The notes under the pieces are model-generated. The model ran no database searches and was not told where the DNA came from. It saw only the letters and a list, made by a program, of their open reading frames with translations. This document shows, piece by piece, positions 1-7,985 of a stretch of 10,830 bases of DNA. Both the position numbers and the translations under genes were made by a program. The first letter of the stretch is position 1. Each line of letters begins with the position of its first letter. The stretch covers positions 1 through 10,830 of the forward strand of contig JAZOLG010000001.1 in the NCBI GenBank assembly GCA_045652765.1, read 5' to 3'. The DNA is from UBA1231 sp045652765 (GTDB lineage: Bacteria > Bacillota_I > Bacilli_A > ML615J-28 > CAG-313).

Positions 1-6
1 AATTTA

Positions 7-2532
7 CTAATTATTTTCATTTTCCTTATCTCCTTTTAAATTAAGTATTAAATCTTTGATTTGTGGCACTTGGCCATATAAATCATCACTCTTATAACAA
101 ATAAACTCAAATGGTTCATAACCAATAACAACAGTTACACATTTTAAAACAATACCTTTAAATACTGGCATCATTTTACCAAGGCTAGTTGCATCACCAT
201 TTAAGAATTCTTGTACAATTTTCATTAATTCATCATAACTTGTTCCAGGTTGATTTAAATAACTATCAAGTAAATCAACTTGGAAGTTTCCAGTCATTTG
301 AGCTTTAGTGTCTAATGTGTCAATGTTTACAGTTGACATATTTAATCCACCACCATAGAAAGCTACTGGGACATTAATATAAGACTTGCTATCTTTTGAA
401 ATAACAGCTTTTTGTTTTGATGCACCTGAGAATAGATATTGTTTCATTGGGAAAATTTTATCAATATCTAAATCTTTTAAAGCATCTGTATTAAACGGTA
501 ATCCACTCGCAATTTTAGACATGTTTTCTGTAATTAGTCCTGATATATCCATTTGATCAATTGTTTTATAATCATAGAATTTTGTATTACCAGAAATATC
601 AACATGTACTGGATATGACATACCAGCTATGTTATCACCTGCAATACTCTTTACAAGTGGTAAAATTTCCATAAACATCGCGATCATTGAAGGACTACCA
701 TTGTATAAGAATGAGCCATTAAACATTGTATCAATTCCTATTGATGCAATACCACTTTGATAGAACATTGAATCAACAATATTCATTGTTCCACCAAGTT
801 TTCCTTCAATTTTCTTAGGATCATTAAAAGCATTTTGAATACTCATTAATGACTTACGCATAGTTGCTTTATCTGTTGCAGCTCCCAATAGATATGTAAG
901 TAAATCTCCATCACCTTTATCAAATGATGAACCAAAGTGATCACTCAGTGTTCTTTTTGAAGTTGATCCTTCTGCACTGATAAATTCATATTCATCAACT
1001 AATTCTTTAGTTGAAATATATTCGTTACTTCCGGTTAAAATTAAGAAGTTACGAGCATTTGATAAAACAGAGTTTTGAACTGTTAAGTTCATACATGAGA
1101 AACTTCTTAGTACATGTTTACCATTAGATAGTTCAGAATTTTTAATCGTGATGTTATCACCATTTGTCTCAACTACAGTTCCTACATACTCAAGATTTAT
1201 CATAAGTTGACCGAAGTCACAATTTTTTACTTTAACATCATTAAATGTGATGTTATCACCATCTAAGTAAACTCCTATGTTATCCTGACCATGAGCAGTT
1301 ACTAGTGGTGTATTATCCGGATTCCCAAGTGAATAGAATGGAAGCGGCCCTCTGAATAGATCTTTCAAACCTAAGTCATAAATACCAACTTCATTTCCTG
1401 CTGCATCCATTTGAGATGATTTTGATGTTGGGAAAGCTAAATCATGCATATTGATTGTATAACCATTTCCATAGAAATCTTTTTGAACTCTTAGTCCAAC
1501 TTTAATCTTATCCGATAAGATTTCTTTAGAATCAACACTGCCGATTTGTTCATTCCATTGTTCAATAAATTTTTTATTATAAGTTGTTGTACATTCATAG
1601 ATTTCATCTTCGAAATCAAATCTTTGTTTTTTAAAATCATATGTGCCAAAAAGTTGAACGTCGTCGTTGATAACCATTGGTTCACCTTTATTTAATACTG
1701 CCTTTCCTTCATCATCAACAGCATACATATTTTGTAGTGATTCAAAAGATGTTTGTAAAACTACAATTTCACCATTTTCTGATTTGTTAGTACATGCAAG
1801 TAATTCTTGATAAGTATAAACATTAACACCATTTTCAACAACTTCGAATGAATAAGTTGAAGGCATTACGACTGATCCTGCACCACAACCTACTGTGAAG
1901 TATGCTTTTCCAGGTGCAAGAATTTCTACAGTATTTGTTTGTAGGTTAACCTTAATATTATCGCTACAATCAACAAGTTCAATTTTTGCTTGTTCTGAGT
2001 CTGGTACAGCTCTTACATTAATTTTAAATGTTGATCTTTTTTTAGTGTTATTTACTAAGTCAAATTCACCATGATATAATGTTTGATCAATATTTCTTTG
2101 TGATGCTTTTTGTTGTTTTGTAATTACAACTACACCATCTTGATAAATAATAGCATTCATTGATCTAAACACATTACCTTTTTCATTTGAACAAGTAATT
2201 ACAATATTACCAGACTGAATTGCTTTTAAGTAAAATTTGCCATTTTGTTGGACAATTTCTGCATAAACATTGTCATCAGTTAAATCTTGGTTTCTAATAC
2301 TCCAAACTAGATTGTTACCAGCTCCAGCAGGGTAATTTTTTTGATTTACGCCAACTGCGTTTAGAGGATATAAACCATTACTAACTTTAAAGACTTCAGT
2401 GTCTTCATAGTCCCAATCAATACCGATAATGTCATTATCGATAAAACTAAACGTTGTATTGATTGTGACAACCCCTAGTATTGCGATTAAGAAGGGAATA
2501 AATAATAATATAATTAAATTCTTTTTTGCCAT
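7..2532 (-). CDS. Large N-terminally anchored surface protein with Ig-like and beta-helix-like regions
   Basis: 841 residues. Residues 5-28 form one hydrophobic segment after M-A-K-K, acting as an uncleaved anchor or signal peptide. There is no lipobox cysteine, and it lacks the G-F-x-x-W pattern of the SipW-type neighbours. Residues about 70-130 look like a bacterial Ig-like (Big_2-type) fold: N-L-V-W-S-I, then F-Y-L-K-A-I-Q-S-G-N-I-V-I-T-C. A second beta domain spans about 165-235. From 237 (V-Y-T-Y-Q-E-L-L) to about 500 there are beta-helix features, including I-V-V-L-Q, G-N-G-Y-T-I, D-N-I-T-F-N-D-V-K-V-K-N and N-L-T-V-Q-N-S-V-L-S-N, as in pectate-lyase-like right-handed helices. The last 300 residues are mixed, with no family I recognise and no sorting motif or second membrane segment. 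No catalytic residues can be assigned. It is the last gene of the cluster within this window and ends at TAG (7-9). A structural or adhesive role outside the cell is inferred. Confidence 0.8.
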   Translation of the reverse strand: MAKKNLIILLFIPFLIAILGVVTINTTFSFIDNDIIGIDWDYEDTEVFKVSNGLYPLNAVGVNQKNYPAGAGNNLVWSIRNQDLTDDNVYAEIVQQNGKFYLKAIQSGNIVITCSNEKGNVFRSMNAIIYQDGVVVITKQQKASQRNIDQTLYHGEFDLVNNTKKRSTFKINVRAVPDSEQAKIELVDCSDNIKVNLQTNTVEILAPGKAYFTVGCGAGSVVMPSTYSFEVVENGVNVYTYQELLACTNKSENGEIVVLQTSFESLQNMYAVDDEGKAVLNKGEPMVINDDVQLFGTYDFKKQRFDFEDEIYECTTTYNKKFIEQWNEQIGSVDSKEILSDKIKVGLRVQKDFYGNGYTINMHDLAFPTSKSSQMDAAGNEVGIYDLGLKDLFRGPLPFYSLGNPDNTPLVTAHGQDNIGVYLDGDNITFNDVKVKNCDFGQLMINLEYVGTVVETNGDNITIKNSELSNGKHVLRSFSCMNLTVQNSVLSNARNFLILTGSNEYISTKELVDEYEFISAEGSTSKRTLSDHFGSSFDKGDGDLLTYLLGAATDKATMRKSLMSIQNAFNDPKKIEGKLGGTMNIVDSMFYQSGIASIGIDTMFNGSFLYNGSPSMIAMFMEILPLVKSIAGDNIAGMSYPVHVDISGNTKFYDYKTIDQMDISGLITENMSKIASGLPFNTDALKDLDIDKIFPMKQYLFSGASKQKAVISKDSKSYINVPVAFYGGGLNMSTVNIDTLDTKAQMTGNFQVDLLDSYLNQPGTSYDELMKIVQEFLNGDATSLGKMMPVFKGIVLKCVTVVIGYEPFEFICYKSDDLYGQVPQIKDLILNLKGDKENENN

Positions 2533-2533
2533 A

Positions 2534-2761
2534 CTAGTTCACCACATCCAAATCCATAAATAATGAATTCAAATTTCTAAATAGATATATAATAATTGGA
2601 ATTGCGAAAACGCCAAAGACTAAGAATCCAATTGCATATGCAATATATATCGATAAGCCAAAATATGAGAATCCAGCACATAATACAAAATATAAAATTG
2701 GTAACACATAAGCATATATGCTTGATAAATATGTTGATCTTGGCTTTTTATTTCTAATTGA
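2534..2761 (-). pseudogene. Stranded C-terminal part of the ABC permease
   Basis: 75 codons in the same frame as the upstream permease, running from just after the TAA to TAG at 2534-2536. It encodes S-I-R-N-K-K-P-R-S followed by two hydrophobic segments (about residues 12-36 and 37-61 of this part) and a short polar tail. This is what the end of a 12-segment permease should look like. It has no ATG or ribosome binding site near its start, so it is not an independent gene. Its TAG lies one base before the ATG of the next gene (TAGTATG), the tight spacing expected if the full-length frame is the ancestral gene. Whether it is still translated by read-through cannot be judged here. Confidence 0.8.
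2539..2543 (-). promoter_or_regulatory. Ribosome binding site GGTGA for the surface protein gene
   Basis: GGTGA matches the 3' half of the consensus AGGAGGTGA and lies 6 bases before the ATG at 2530-2532. It is inside the last codons of the stranded permease end. If ribosomes stop at the TAA at 2762 they no longer pass over this site, so the early stop could lower translation of the downstream gene by loss of coupling (inference). Confidence 0.55.
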
Positions 2762-2764
2762 TTA
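2762..2764 (-). other. In-frame TAA inside the permease gene
   Basis: The minus strand reads GAA GAA TAA TCA ATT AGA AAT AAA with no frame change on either side. One base change from GAA, CAA, AAA, TCA or TTA would restore a 530-codon gene. Other genes of this window end at TAA (for example the ABC ATPase, signal peptidase and secreted proteins), so TAA is a normal stop here and not a reassigned codon. Confidence 0.85.
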
Positions 2765-4126
2765 TTCTTCTTTTAGTGATACTATATCGAAAACTACTAG
2801 TAGTGTTGTAATTAAAATAGAACCAAATATAAATGTTTGGAATGTAATTATTTTAGTTACAAATAATACTAATAATGTTACGATTAATGATGCAAAAGAT
2901 AGAATTAGAGGTATCATAAATTTTATGATCAATTGTGTACTATATCTTACAGGAATTGTTTTCATTACTTTAATTGTAGCTTTTTCCATTTGGATATATT
3001 GATTTGCGCCTTGCGCAATTATTACAGAAAATAACATTAAAATCAAAATATCAATAAGCGGAATAAAGTTAGGTACAATTGAAATGTAATATGCAAATAC
3101 ACCTCTTGTAAATATAGTATTTAAAGCTTTAATAACCATATATGCTAAGAATGGTTGTACAAGTAATAATCCGGTAAAAGATAGTGTATAATCTGCATTC
3201 TTAGTAAGTAATGAAATTTCTTTTTTGATTAAAGCTTTTTTGATAGAAGTCATTTTGACTTCTTTTTCTTTTGCAAGTTGCTTTTTAAATACAGAAATAT
3301 TTCGCACATAGTTAAAGGCGAAAATCGTAATTGTTGCACCAATAATAAATACGCCTAGTGCTATTGCAATATATGGAAATAATGAAATTCTTCTTTTTTG
3401 AATAAACACATCGACTAAAAAATTAATTGGTACTTGATATTTTTCAAACTCAATTAGCTTATTTATTCTTTCGGTTGTAAAAAGTAGATTAATACTACCA
3501 CCAGCTATGAACTCAATAAAGATATTAAGTACACTAGCGTATAAATAACAACCAATAAATAAAACTATAAGTGTCATTATAAATCTTAAAATTAAATGTT
3601 TTTTTAAGAATTTTTTTAGTAACCAATAAGGGTATACTAAAATTAGTGAAACACCAATTTCAAATAAGAATGAAAGCAATGGATAAAATAAACCAATGTA
3701 ATAAAACATTAGACCTTTGTTTTCCATTCTTCCGTATGCAACAAATAATGGATAAATAAACATTATACTTGTTGCGTAATGCATAATAAATAAGAATATT
3801 AATTTTGAAAAAATTATTGAAGAGTTACTAACAGGATGAACTGATAACTGTTCAATATCCTTTTCATTAAAAAATAGTTTATGGGCACGGATAACACCCG
3901 AAATAATTAATAATATTGATATGATAAATAAAAACAAACTCATGAATGTCATTGATGCATTTTTAAATTTATTTGTTTTACTAATTAATGTTGTAAATAA
4001 ATAAACTTCAATTGCGATAAACGCACCAAGAAATATAATTGAAAATATAAGCGAGATAATTCTTTTAGATAGTTTCTTATCTTGCCTAAACATTAATTTA
4101 AAATCTTTATACAAGAGGTTCAGCAT
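2762..4126 (-). CDS. ABC exporter permease, large ABC-2-like type (ends early at an in-frame TAA)
   Basis: 454 residues before a TAA stop, with about ten hydrophobic segments (near 22-47, 59-80, 104-131, 140-168, 178-206, 251-275, 312-333, 337-372, 400-425, 428-448). The pattern K-D-I-E-Q-L-S-V-H-P-V-S (residues 89-100) after segment 2 matches large exporter permeases that carry a 'keDieyLlslPvs' element. The K-A-T-I-K-V-M-K-T-I-P-V (about 384-395) matches their second-half element. Related permeases are usually around 530 residues with 12 segments. Here the frame stops at residue 454, but the same frame stays open for a further 75 codons (2534-2761) and encodes the missing last two segments. 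The gene is therefore interrupted by a single nonsense codon, or the stop is read through, or it is a sequence error. It overlaps the ATPase gene by one base. The partner ATPase appears intact. Confidence 0.85.
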   Translation of the reverse strand: MLNLLYKDFKLMFRQDKKLSKRIISLIFSIIFLGAFIAIEVYLFTTLISKTNKFKNASMTFMSLFLFIISILLIISGVIRAHKLFFNEKDIEQLSVHPVSNSSIIFSKLIFLFIMHYATSIMFIYPLFVAYGRMENKGLMFYYIGLFYPLLSFLFEIGVSLILVYPYWLLKKFLKKHLILRFIMTLIVLFIGCYLYASVLNIFIEFIAGGSINLLFTTERINKLIEFEKYQVPINFLVDVFIQKRRISLFPYIAIALGVFIIGATITIFAFNYVRNISVFKKQLAKEKEVKMTSIKKALIKKEISLLTKNADYTLSFTGLLLVQPFLAYMVIKALNTIFTRGVFAYYISIVPNFIPLIDILILMLFSVIIAQGANQYIQMEKATIKVMKTIPVRYSTQLIIKFMIPLILSFASLIVTLLVLFVTKIITFQTFIFGSILITTLLVVFDIVSLKEE

Positions 4127-4878
4127 TATTCCCCTCCGTATGTTTCCATAAATAATCTTGAAAGTTGTAGACGTTTGTTAGGATCTTTCTTAAGATCAAT
4201 TAGTGTTTGTACAACACCATTATTAACAATTGCGACTCTATCACAAATCTTAGATACAAGTTCAATGTTGTGTGATGTTACAAATACTGTATTACCATGA
4301 TTTGCATATTCACGCATCATTTTCTTTAATTCTTCAACTGCCATTATATCAAGTCCTACAGTTGGTTCGTCCAAAATCCAAATCTTTGGACTATGTAAAA
4401 GACTTGCTGCTAAACATAATTTTTGTTTCATACCATGTGAATAATCAGCTATTGGATTATTAAGTTCATCAAGTTTTAATTGAAGTCTATTACAAAGATA
4501 AACATAGTTTTTCTTAAAATCTCCTTCACTTAATTGATAAATATTTGCAATAAATTCTAAATAATCAATACCTCTCATTTCTTCATAACAAGTAGGTTCA
4601 GACGCAACATATCCAAAAGATAGTTTTGCAAGAAGTGGTTCTTTCTTAATATCAAATCCATCCAGCAAAATTCGTCCATTATTAAACTTTTTCGATCCAA
4701 TCATACAATCAATAGTAGTTGATTTACCAATCCCATTTCGGCCAATAAATCCAAACATTTCACCTTCAAAAACCTCAAGATTTAAGCCTTTCAATACTTC
4801 TTTTGGTCCATAAGATTTATAAAGATTATCTATTAATATTTTAGCTTCTGGTAATTTTTCATTCTTAACTTCACTCAT
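4126..4878 (-). CDS. ABC transporter ATP-binding protein
   Basis: 250 residues, the length expected for a single nucleotide-binding domain. It shows Walker A G-R-N-G-I-G-K-S-T (46-54), signature Y-S-H-G-M-K-Q (146-152, a common variant of LSGGQ), Walker B I-W-I-L-D-E-P-T (167-173) with D-loop V-G-L-D (174-177), and switch His203 in T-S-H-N. The usual Q-loop glutamine is not present; the region reads F-G-Y-V-A-S-E-P (88-95), as in many exporter ATPases of this type. It powers the permease encoded next, whose ATG overlaps its stop. The start has GAGAGG at 4885-4890, inside the end of the upstream gene. The substrate is not predictable. By context it may export or handle a component of the surface system, but similar exporter pairs occur in many settings, including peptide resistance and general ABC-2 export. 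Confidence 0.93.
   Translation of the reverse strand: MSEVKNEKLPEAKILIDNLYKSYGPKEVLKGLNLEVFEGEMFGFIGRNGIGKSTTIDCMIGSKKFNNGRILLDGFDIKKEPLLAKLSFGYVASEPTCYEEMRGIDYLEFIANIYQLSEGDFKKNYVYLCNRLQLKLDELNNPIADYSHGMKQKLCLAASLLHSPKIWILDEPTVGLDIMAVEELKKMMREYANHGNTVFVTSHNIELVSKICDRVAIVNNGVVQTLIDLKKDPNKRLQLSRLFMETYGGE
4131..4137 (-). promoter_or_regulatory. Strong ribosome binding site GGAGGGG before overlapping start
   Basis: GGAGGGG lies inside the last codons of the ABC ATPase gene, 4 to 5 bases before the permease ATG (4124-4126). The stop and start overlap as TAATG (4124-4128). This arrangement couples translation of the ATPase and permease and confirms the permease start. Confidence 0.8.
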
Positions 4879-4880
4879 AA

Positions 4881-6161
4881 TTAACCTCTCTTAATTCTCA
4901 TAAACCAAACTGTATCTAGCATTTCATTTTGGTTTTTAAATACATACTGTGTATGACAATTTGAACATTCAAAATAACCTTTTTCCATATCGAGATTTTT
5001 ACTACGACATACTGGACAATATTTTTGATAAACATCTTTTTTAACAATGATTTCATCAAACTTCATATTAAGCCATTCATAAATCATAACATCTTCTGAT
5101 AATGTTCTTTTAAAAATTGGTTCTTTTATATTGTCGTGACTATATAAATTCCAAATTGTAATAATATCAATTGTATTAAACTGATCACTATTTTTATAAT
5201 CAATTGTTTCATCTTTAACAACACGTTCTGTGTTTAAATATAAATAGTGTTTAGCTTTAACATCATTATAACTAATCGTAAATGATATACCTGTACGATA
5301 TCTACTTAGTAATAAATTTACTTTGTAATCTTTATATATGAACGATACATTATGACTTGTATTATTAGCTTCATCATCAAGAACAAAACCTTTTTTGTTT
5401 AAAGCTTTTAATAATTGGAACATATAGTATGTTCTAAAATCACTTTGTAAACTACTTAAGTCTTCATAAGCAATAAACTTACGATAAAATTTAAAACAAT
5501 AATTGTACAAACGGTCTTTTAATAAGATGTTTGTTGGTTGAATCTTTTTAAGTGATAAATCACATTTTTTAATTTCTTTATAAAAGTATGAATTCTTAAT
5601 ATGTCTTAATTTTCTTTGTAATCTGTCAACTTTAGTTAAAGCATTTTCGATTGATTCATTTTCAAGTACAATTTCATATCTATTATCAATCGATGGTAAA
5701 ATTGAAACATAGAACTCATAATATTTATTAATTTCTTGATCTAATAATTTAATTAACATCCCGATAAAAATATTTTCATATATTTTAAGTTCATCTAGAT
5801 GATGGTGATGGTACACATATTCGGGTACCATATCAAATTCTTTTTGTTTCCATAGGTTAGACTCTCTCATAACTTTTTGGAATTGGTCATGTTCAATATG
5901 TCCTGCAAGTTCTGCACGAATAACGATATCTTCAGTTTTTGAAATAATATGTGGATGAACAATGATTGAATTAATAACACTAAGTACAAATGAAACTTCA
6001 TCGAAGAAATCACTATCGTTTTGAAAAGAAAAACTTTGTAGTGAATTAATATTAAGAGAGTCTAATTCACGATATAAATTATCAAAGCCTTTATGCTCAC
6101 TTTGATACTTTCTAATTTGTTTAATTGTATTTTTTAATTGGATTCCTTCGATGATTTTCAT
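4881..6161 (-). CDS. DUF2357/McrC-N-like protein with C-terminal zinc ribbon
   Basis: 426 residues, no signal peptide or membrane segment, so cytoplasmic. The middle region resembles DUF2357/McrC N-terminal-type proteins, which commonly sit beside McrB-like ATPases: E-N-I-F-I-G-M-L-I-K-L-L (129-140), P-T-N-I-L-L-K-D-R-L-Y (209-219), and Y-Y-M-F-Q-L-L-K-A-L-N-K-K-G-F (245-259) followed by predicted beta strands. In active relatives a PD-(D/E)xK nuclease follows. I see no P-D...D/E-x-K pattern here, so it may be catalytically dead or unrelated at that point. The C-terminus has a zinc ribbon C-P-V-C (382, 385) and C-S-N-C (399, 402). Four consecutive His (118-121) are also notable. The gene starts 11 bases after the AAA+ stop with only a weak AGGT before the ATG, and ends 2 bases before the ABC ATPase start. 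It probably works with the AAA+ protein as adaptor or stimulating partner. The family assignment is from memory of motifs. Confidence 0.65.
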   Translation of the reverse strand: MKIIEGIQLKNTIKQIRKYQSEHKGFDNLYRELDSLNINSLQSFSFQNDSDFFDEVSFVLSVINSIIVHPHIISKTEDIVIRAELAGHIEHDQFQKVMRESNLWKQKEFDMVPEYVYHHHHLDELKIYENIFIGMLIKLLDQEINKYYEFYVSILPSIDNRYEIVLENESIENALTKVDRLQRKLRHIKNSYFYKEIKKCDLSLKKIQPTNILLKDRLYNYCFKFYRKFIAYEDLSSLQSDFRTYYMFQLLKALNKKGFVLDDEANNTSHNVSFIYKDYKVNLLLSRYRTGISFTISYNDVKAKHYLYLNTERVVKDETIDYKNSDQFNTIDIITIWNLYSHDNIKEPIFKRTLSEDVMIYEWLNMKFDEIIVKKDVYQKYCPVCRSKNLDMEKGYFECSNCHTQYVFKNQNEMLDTVWFMRIKRG

Positions 6162-6172
6162 ATGCTTATAAC

Positions 6173-7981
6173 CTATAACTTTCTCATTAAAGATTGAATT
6201 TCTTTTTCAGAACGAACTAACACATTCGCTCCATAAGTTTTTTGAATAAGATTTAGTAAATCTCTTAAAGCACCTTTGACATATTCTTCAAAGCGTCCTT
6301 CAAGTTTACTAATAACTTTTCTTGAAAGTAAGAAGTCAAGTGCTTCTTCTTTTTTACCACCACATGCCACATAAACTGGCACAATTTGGTTGATTTGATT
6401 TAAGATACGGTTACCGAATGTTAAATCAAATTGTTCATAAATATAATCTGTTACTTTGAATAATTTTTCAAAGTCAGCATCACTCATATGATTTTCAGTT
6501 TGAGCTTTTGCGGCTTGGATTAGTGATTGAAGTTTAGAATGACTTAATCTAATAGGTGATGCATCTTCTTTTACTTCAAATGGTGTATTACGATTATCAA
6601 AGTCAATTGTTATAGCACGGTCATACACTTTATCACTAATTGTAAATGTAGAGTCATCCTTGTTGGCAGTTCCAACAAAATATGAATTTTCTGGGATTTG
6701 GATTACACCATCAAGTAATTTTGCTGGTGGAATGAAATCGTATGGAAGTTGCATTATTTGCAATTTCCATTCAGATGTTGGATATTCAAGTACAGATAGG
6801 AAATCTGCAAAGTAATATTCAACACGTGAAATGTTCATTTCATCAAGAACATATAAGTGAATCATATCTGGATTATAGTTACCATGATATAATCCAACTA
6901 AGAACTCAGTTTCTGAGTAATTTTTTGCAAAGTCATTAAAATAACCGATTAAGTTTGTTTTATCTCTCCAAGTTGCTTGAACTGGTAAGAATAACAAGTT
7001 ACATCCTGCAAATTTTGCGAAGTATCTAGGTAGTGATGATTTACCAGTACCTGATAGACCTTCTAAGATCATAAAGTGTGTTGCACCAAAACCACTAATG
7101 TAATAACGAATTGTTTCGATATCATAATAAAGTTTTTCTTCTTTTGCAAGATAGTTTCTAAATTTAACACAAAGTTCTTCTAGTGTTAAATCATCAGTTT
7201 CAATTTCTTCTATTGCGTAACCTTCATATTGTACGTCCATTTTTGATAATGCTGGGAACACTTTTTCTCTGTCATCTAAACTTTCAGTTTTACTGATAAC
7301 ACTGCCGTCTCCACCAGCACCACCGCCACCAGTACCGCCTCCGCCAGTACCAGATCCATTTCCTGCAGCTTGTTCAATTGAAGCTGCATCGTCGAAATTA
7401 GCAGTAACATCTAGTGCTTCAAGATCTTCTTCATCTTCGATTAACGCAAGATCTTTATCACTAAAGAATTTAAATGGTTTATCTACTAATAAGAAATTTA
7501 CAACAAATAATAATACACCACCGAATAAAATTAATAATACGACATAAATTAATGTTGTAATAATCACTGTTTGTCCAATGTATTGAAGAAGTGTACTAAT
7601 ATTTTTTGTTGTTAATGGTTTTTGAATTAAAATCCCAATTCCAAGTGATAAGATTAAACATACAACGAATGATAATATATATGATCCTATCATTTGAAGA
7701 CTATATGGATTTTTATTATTCACAATAGCATATCTTCTTTCGTATATACAAACTGCCACAAAGACAATAATATATAACGCAACAAGTAATAAACAAATCG
7801 TACCTGATACACCTGGGATAATGTAGTCAAAATTAAACATTTCTCCCATTGCAGCTATCGGGTTCTTTTTGTTTACAAGCGTTCCGCCTAAGCATAGACC
7901 TGTAAATACTAAAAGAATTGAATAGAAGAAAGCAAGTGACAATGCAATTAAATTTTTTCTAGTAAAATAGGGTTTTGCCAT
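6173..7981 (-). CDS. Membrane-anchored McrB-like AAA+ ATPase
   Basis: 602 residues. The N-terminal half has four hydrophobic segments (about 10-34, 60-80, 96-119, 136-163). An acidic stretch (175-200) and a glycine linker (207-226) follow. The C-terminal half is an AAA+ module of the McrB / dynein-related (AAA_5) type. It shows Walker A G-L-S-G-T-G-K-S-S (308-316), Walker B L-Y-V-L-D-E (376-381) continuing as M-N-I-S-R-V-E-Y-Y-F, sensor 1 V-G-T-A-N-K-D-D-S (436-444, Asn440) and a probable arginine finger in V-Y-D-R-A (Arg455). The D-E-M-N-x-x-R-V-E-Y-Y-F run is very typical of McrB relatives. It should form a hexamer in the cytoplasm, tethered to the membrane, and use nucleotide to remodel a partner. 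The start has GAGGGAG at 7991-7997, and the gap to the signal peptidase stop is 4 bases. The next gene resembles the usual partner of McrB-like ATPases. Classical McrB is soluble and binds DNA at its N-terminus; no such domain is seen here. The substrate is unknown. Confidence 0.88.
   Translation of the reverse strand: MAKPYFTRKNLIALSLAFFYSILLVFTGLCLGGTLVNKKNPIAAMGEMFNFDYIIPGVSGTICLLLVALYIIVFVAVCIYERRYAIVNNKNPYSLQMIGSYILSFVVCLILSLGIGILIQKPLTTKNISTLLQYIGQTVIITTLIYVVLLILFGGVLLFVVNFLLVDKPFKFFSDKDLALIEDEEDLEALDVTANFDDAASIEQAAGNGSGTGGGGTGGGGAGGDGSVISKTESLDDREKVFPALSKMDVQYEGYAIEEIETDDLTLEELCVKFRNYLAKEEKLYYDIETIRYYISGFGATHFMILEGLSGTGKSSLPRYFAKFAGCNLLFLPVQATWRDKTNLIGYFNDFAKNYSETEFLVGLYHGNYNPDMIHLYVLDEMNISRVEYYFADFLSVLEYPTSEWKLQIMQLPYDFIPPAKLLDGVIQIPENSYFVGTANKDDSTFTISDKVYDRAITIDFDNRNTPFEVKEDASPIRLSHSKLQSLIQAAKAQTENHMSDADFEKLFKVTDYIYEQFDLTFGNRILNQINQIVPVYVACGGKKEEALDFLLSRKVISKLEGRFEEYVKGALRDLLNLIQKTYGANVLVRSEKEIQSLMRKL
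7304..7363 (-). repeat. Glycine-rich linker-coding repeat inside the AAA+ gene
   Basis: Codons 207-226 of the AAA+ protein encode a low-complexity run, mostly Gly with Thr, Ser, Ala and Asp, in short GTGGGG/GAGG units. The DNA is locally GC-rich against the AT-rich background. It separates the membrane half from the ATPase half and probably acts as a flexible tether. Such repeats can change in length between strains by slippage. Confidence 0.7.
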
Positions 7982-7985
7982 TTTC

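Noticed and set aside
2762..2764. TAA recoded as a sense codon in this organism
   Set aside because: At least six other genes in the window use TAA as their terminal codon at sensible ends, so general reassignment is excluded. Local read-through is still possible.
2718..3002. Plus-strand open frame of 94 codons with hydrophobic residues
   Set aside because: It is the reverse complement of the permease membrane segments. It has no ribosome binding site, and the minus-strand frame carries recognisable permease motifs on both sides of the TAA.
4881..7981. Reading the AAA+ gene and its partner as an ordinary McrBC restriction system
   Set aside because: The ATPase is membrane-anchored without a DNA-binding N-terminus, the partner shows no nuclease motif, and the neighbours are secretion and surface genes. 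It remains possible but is not favoured.
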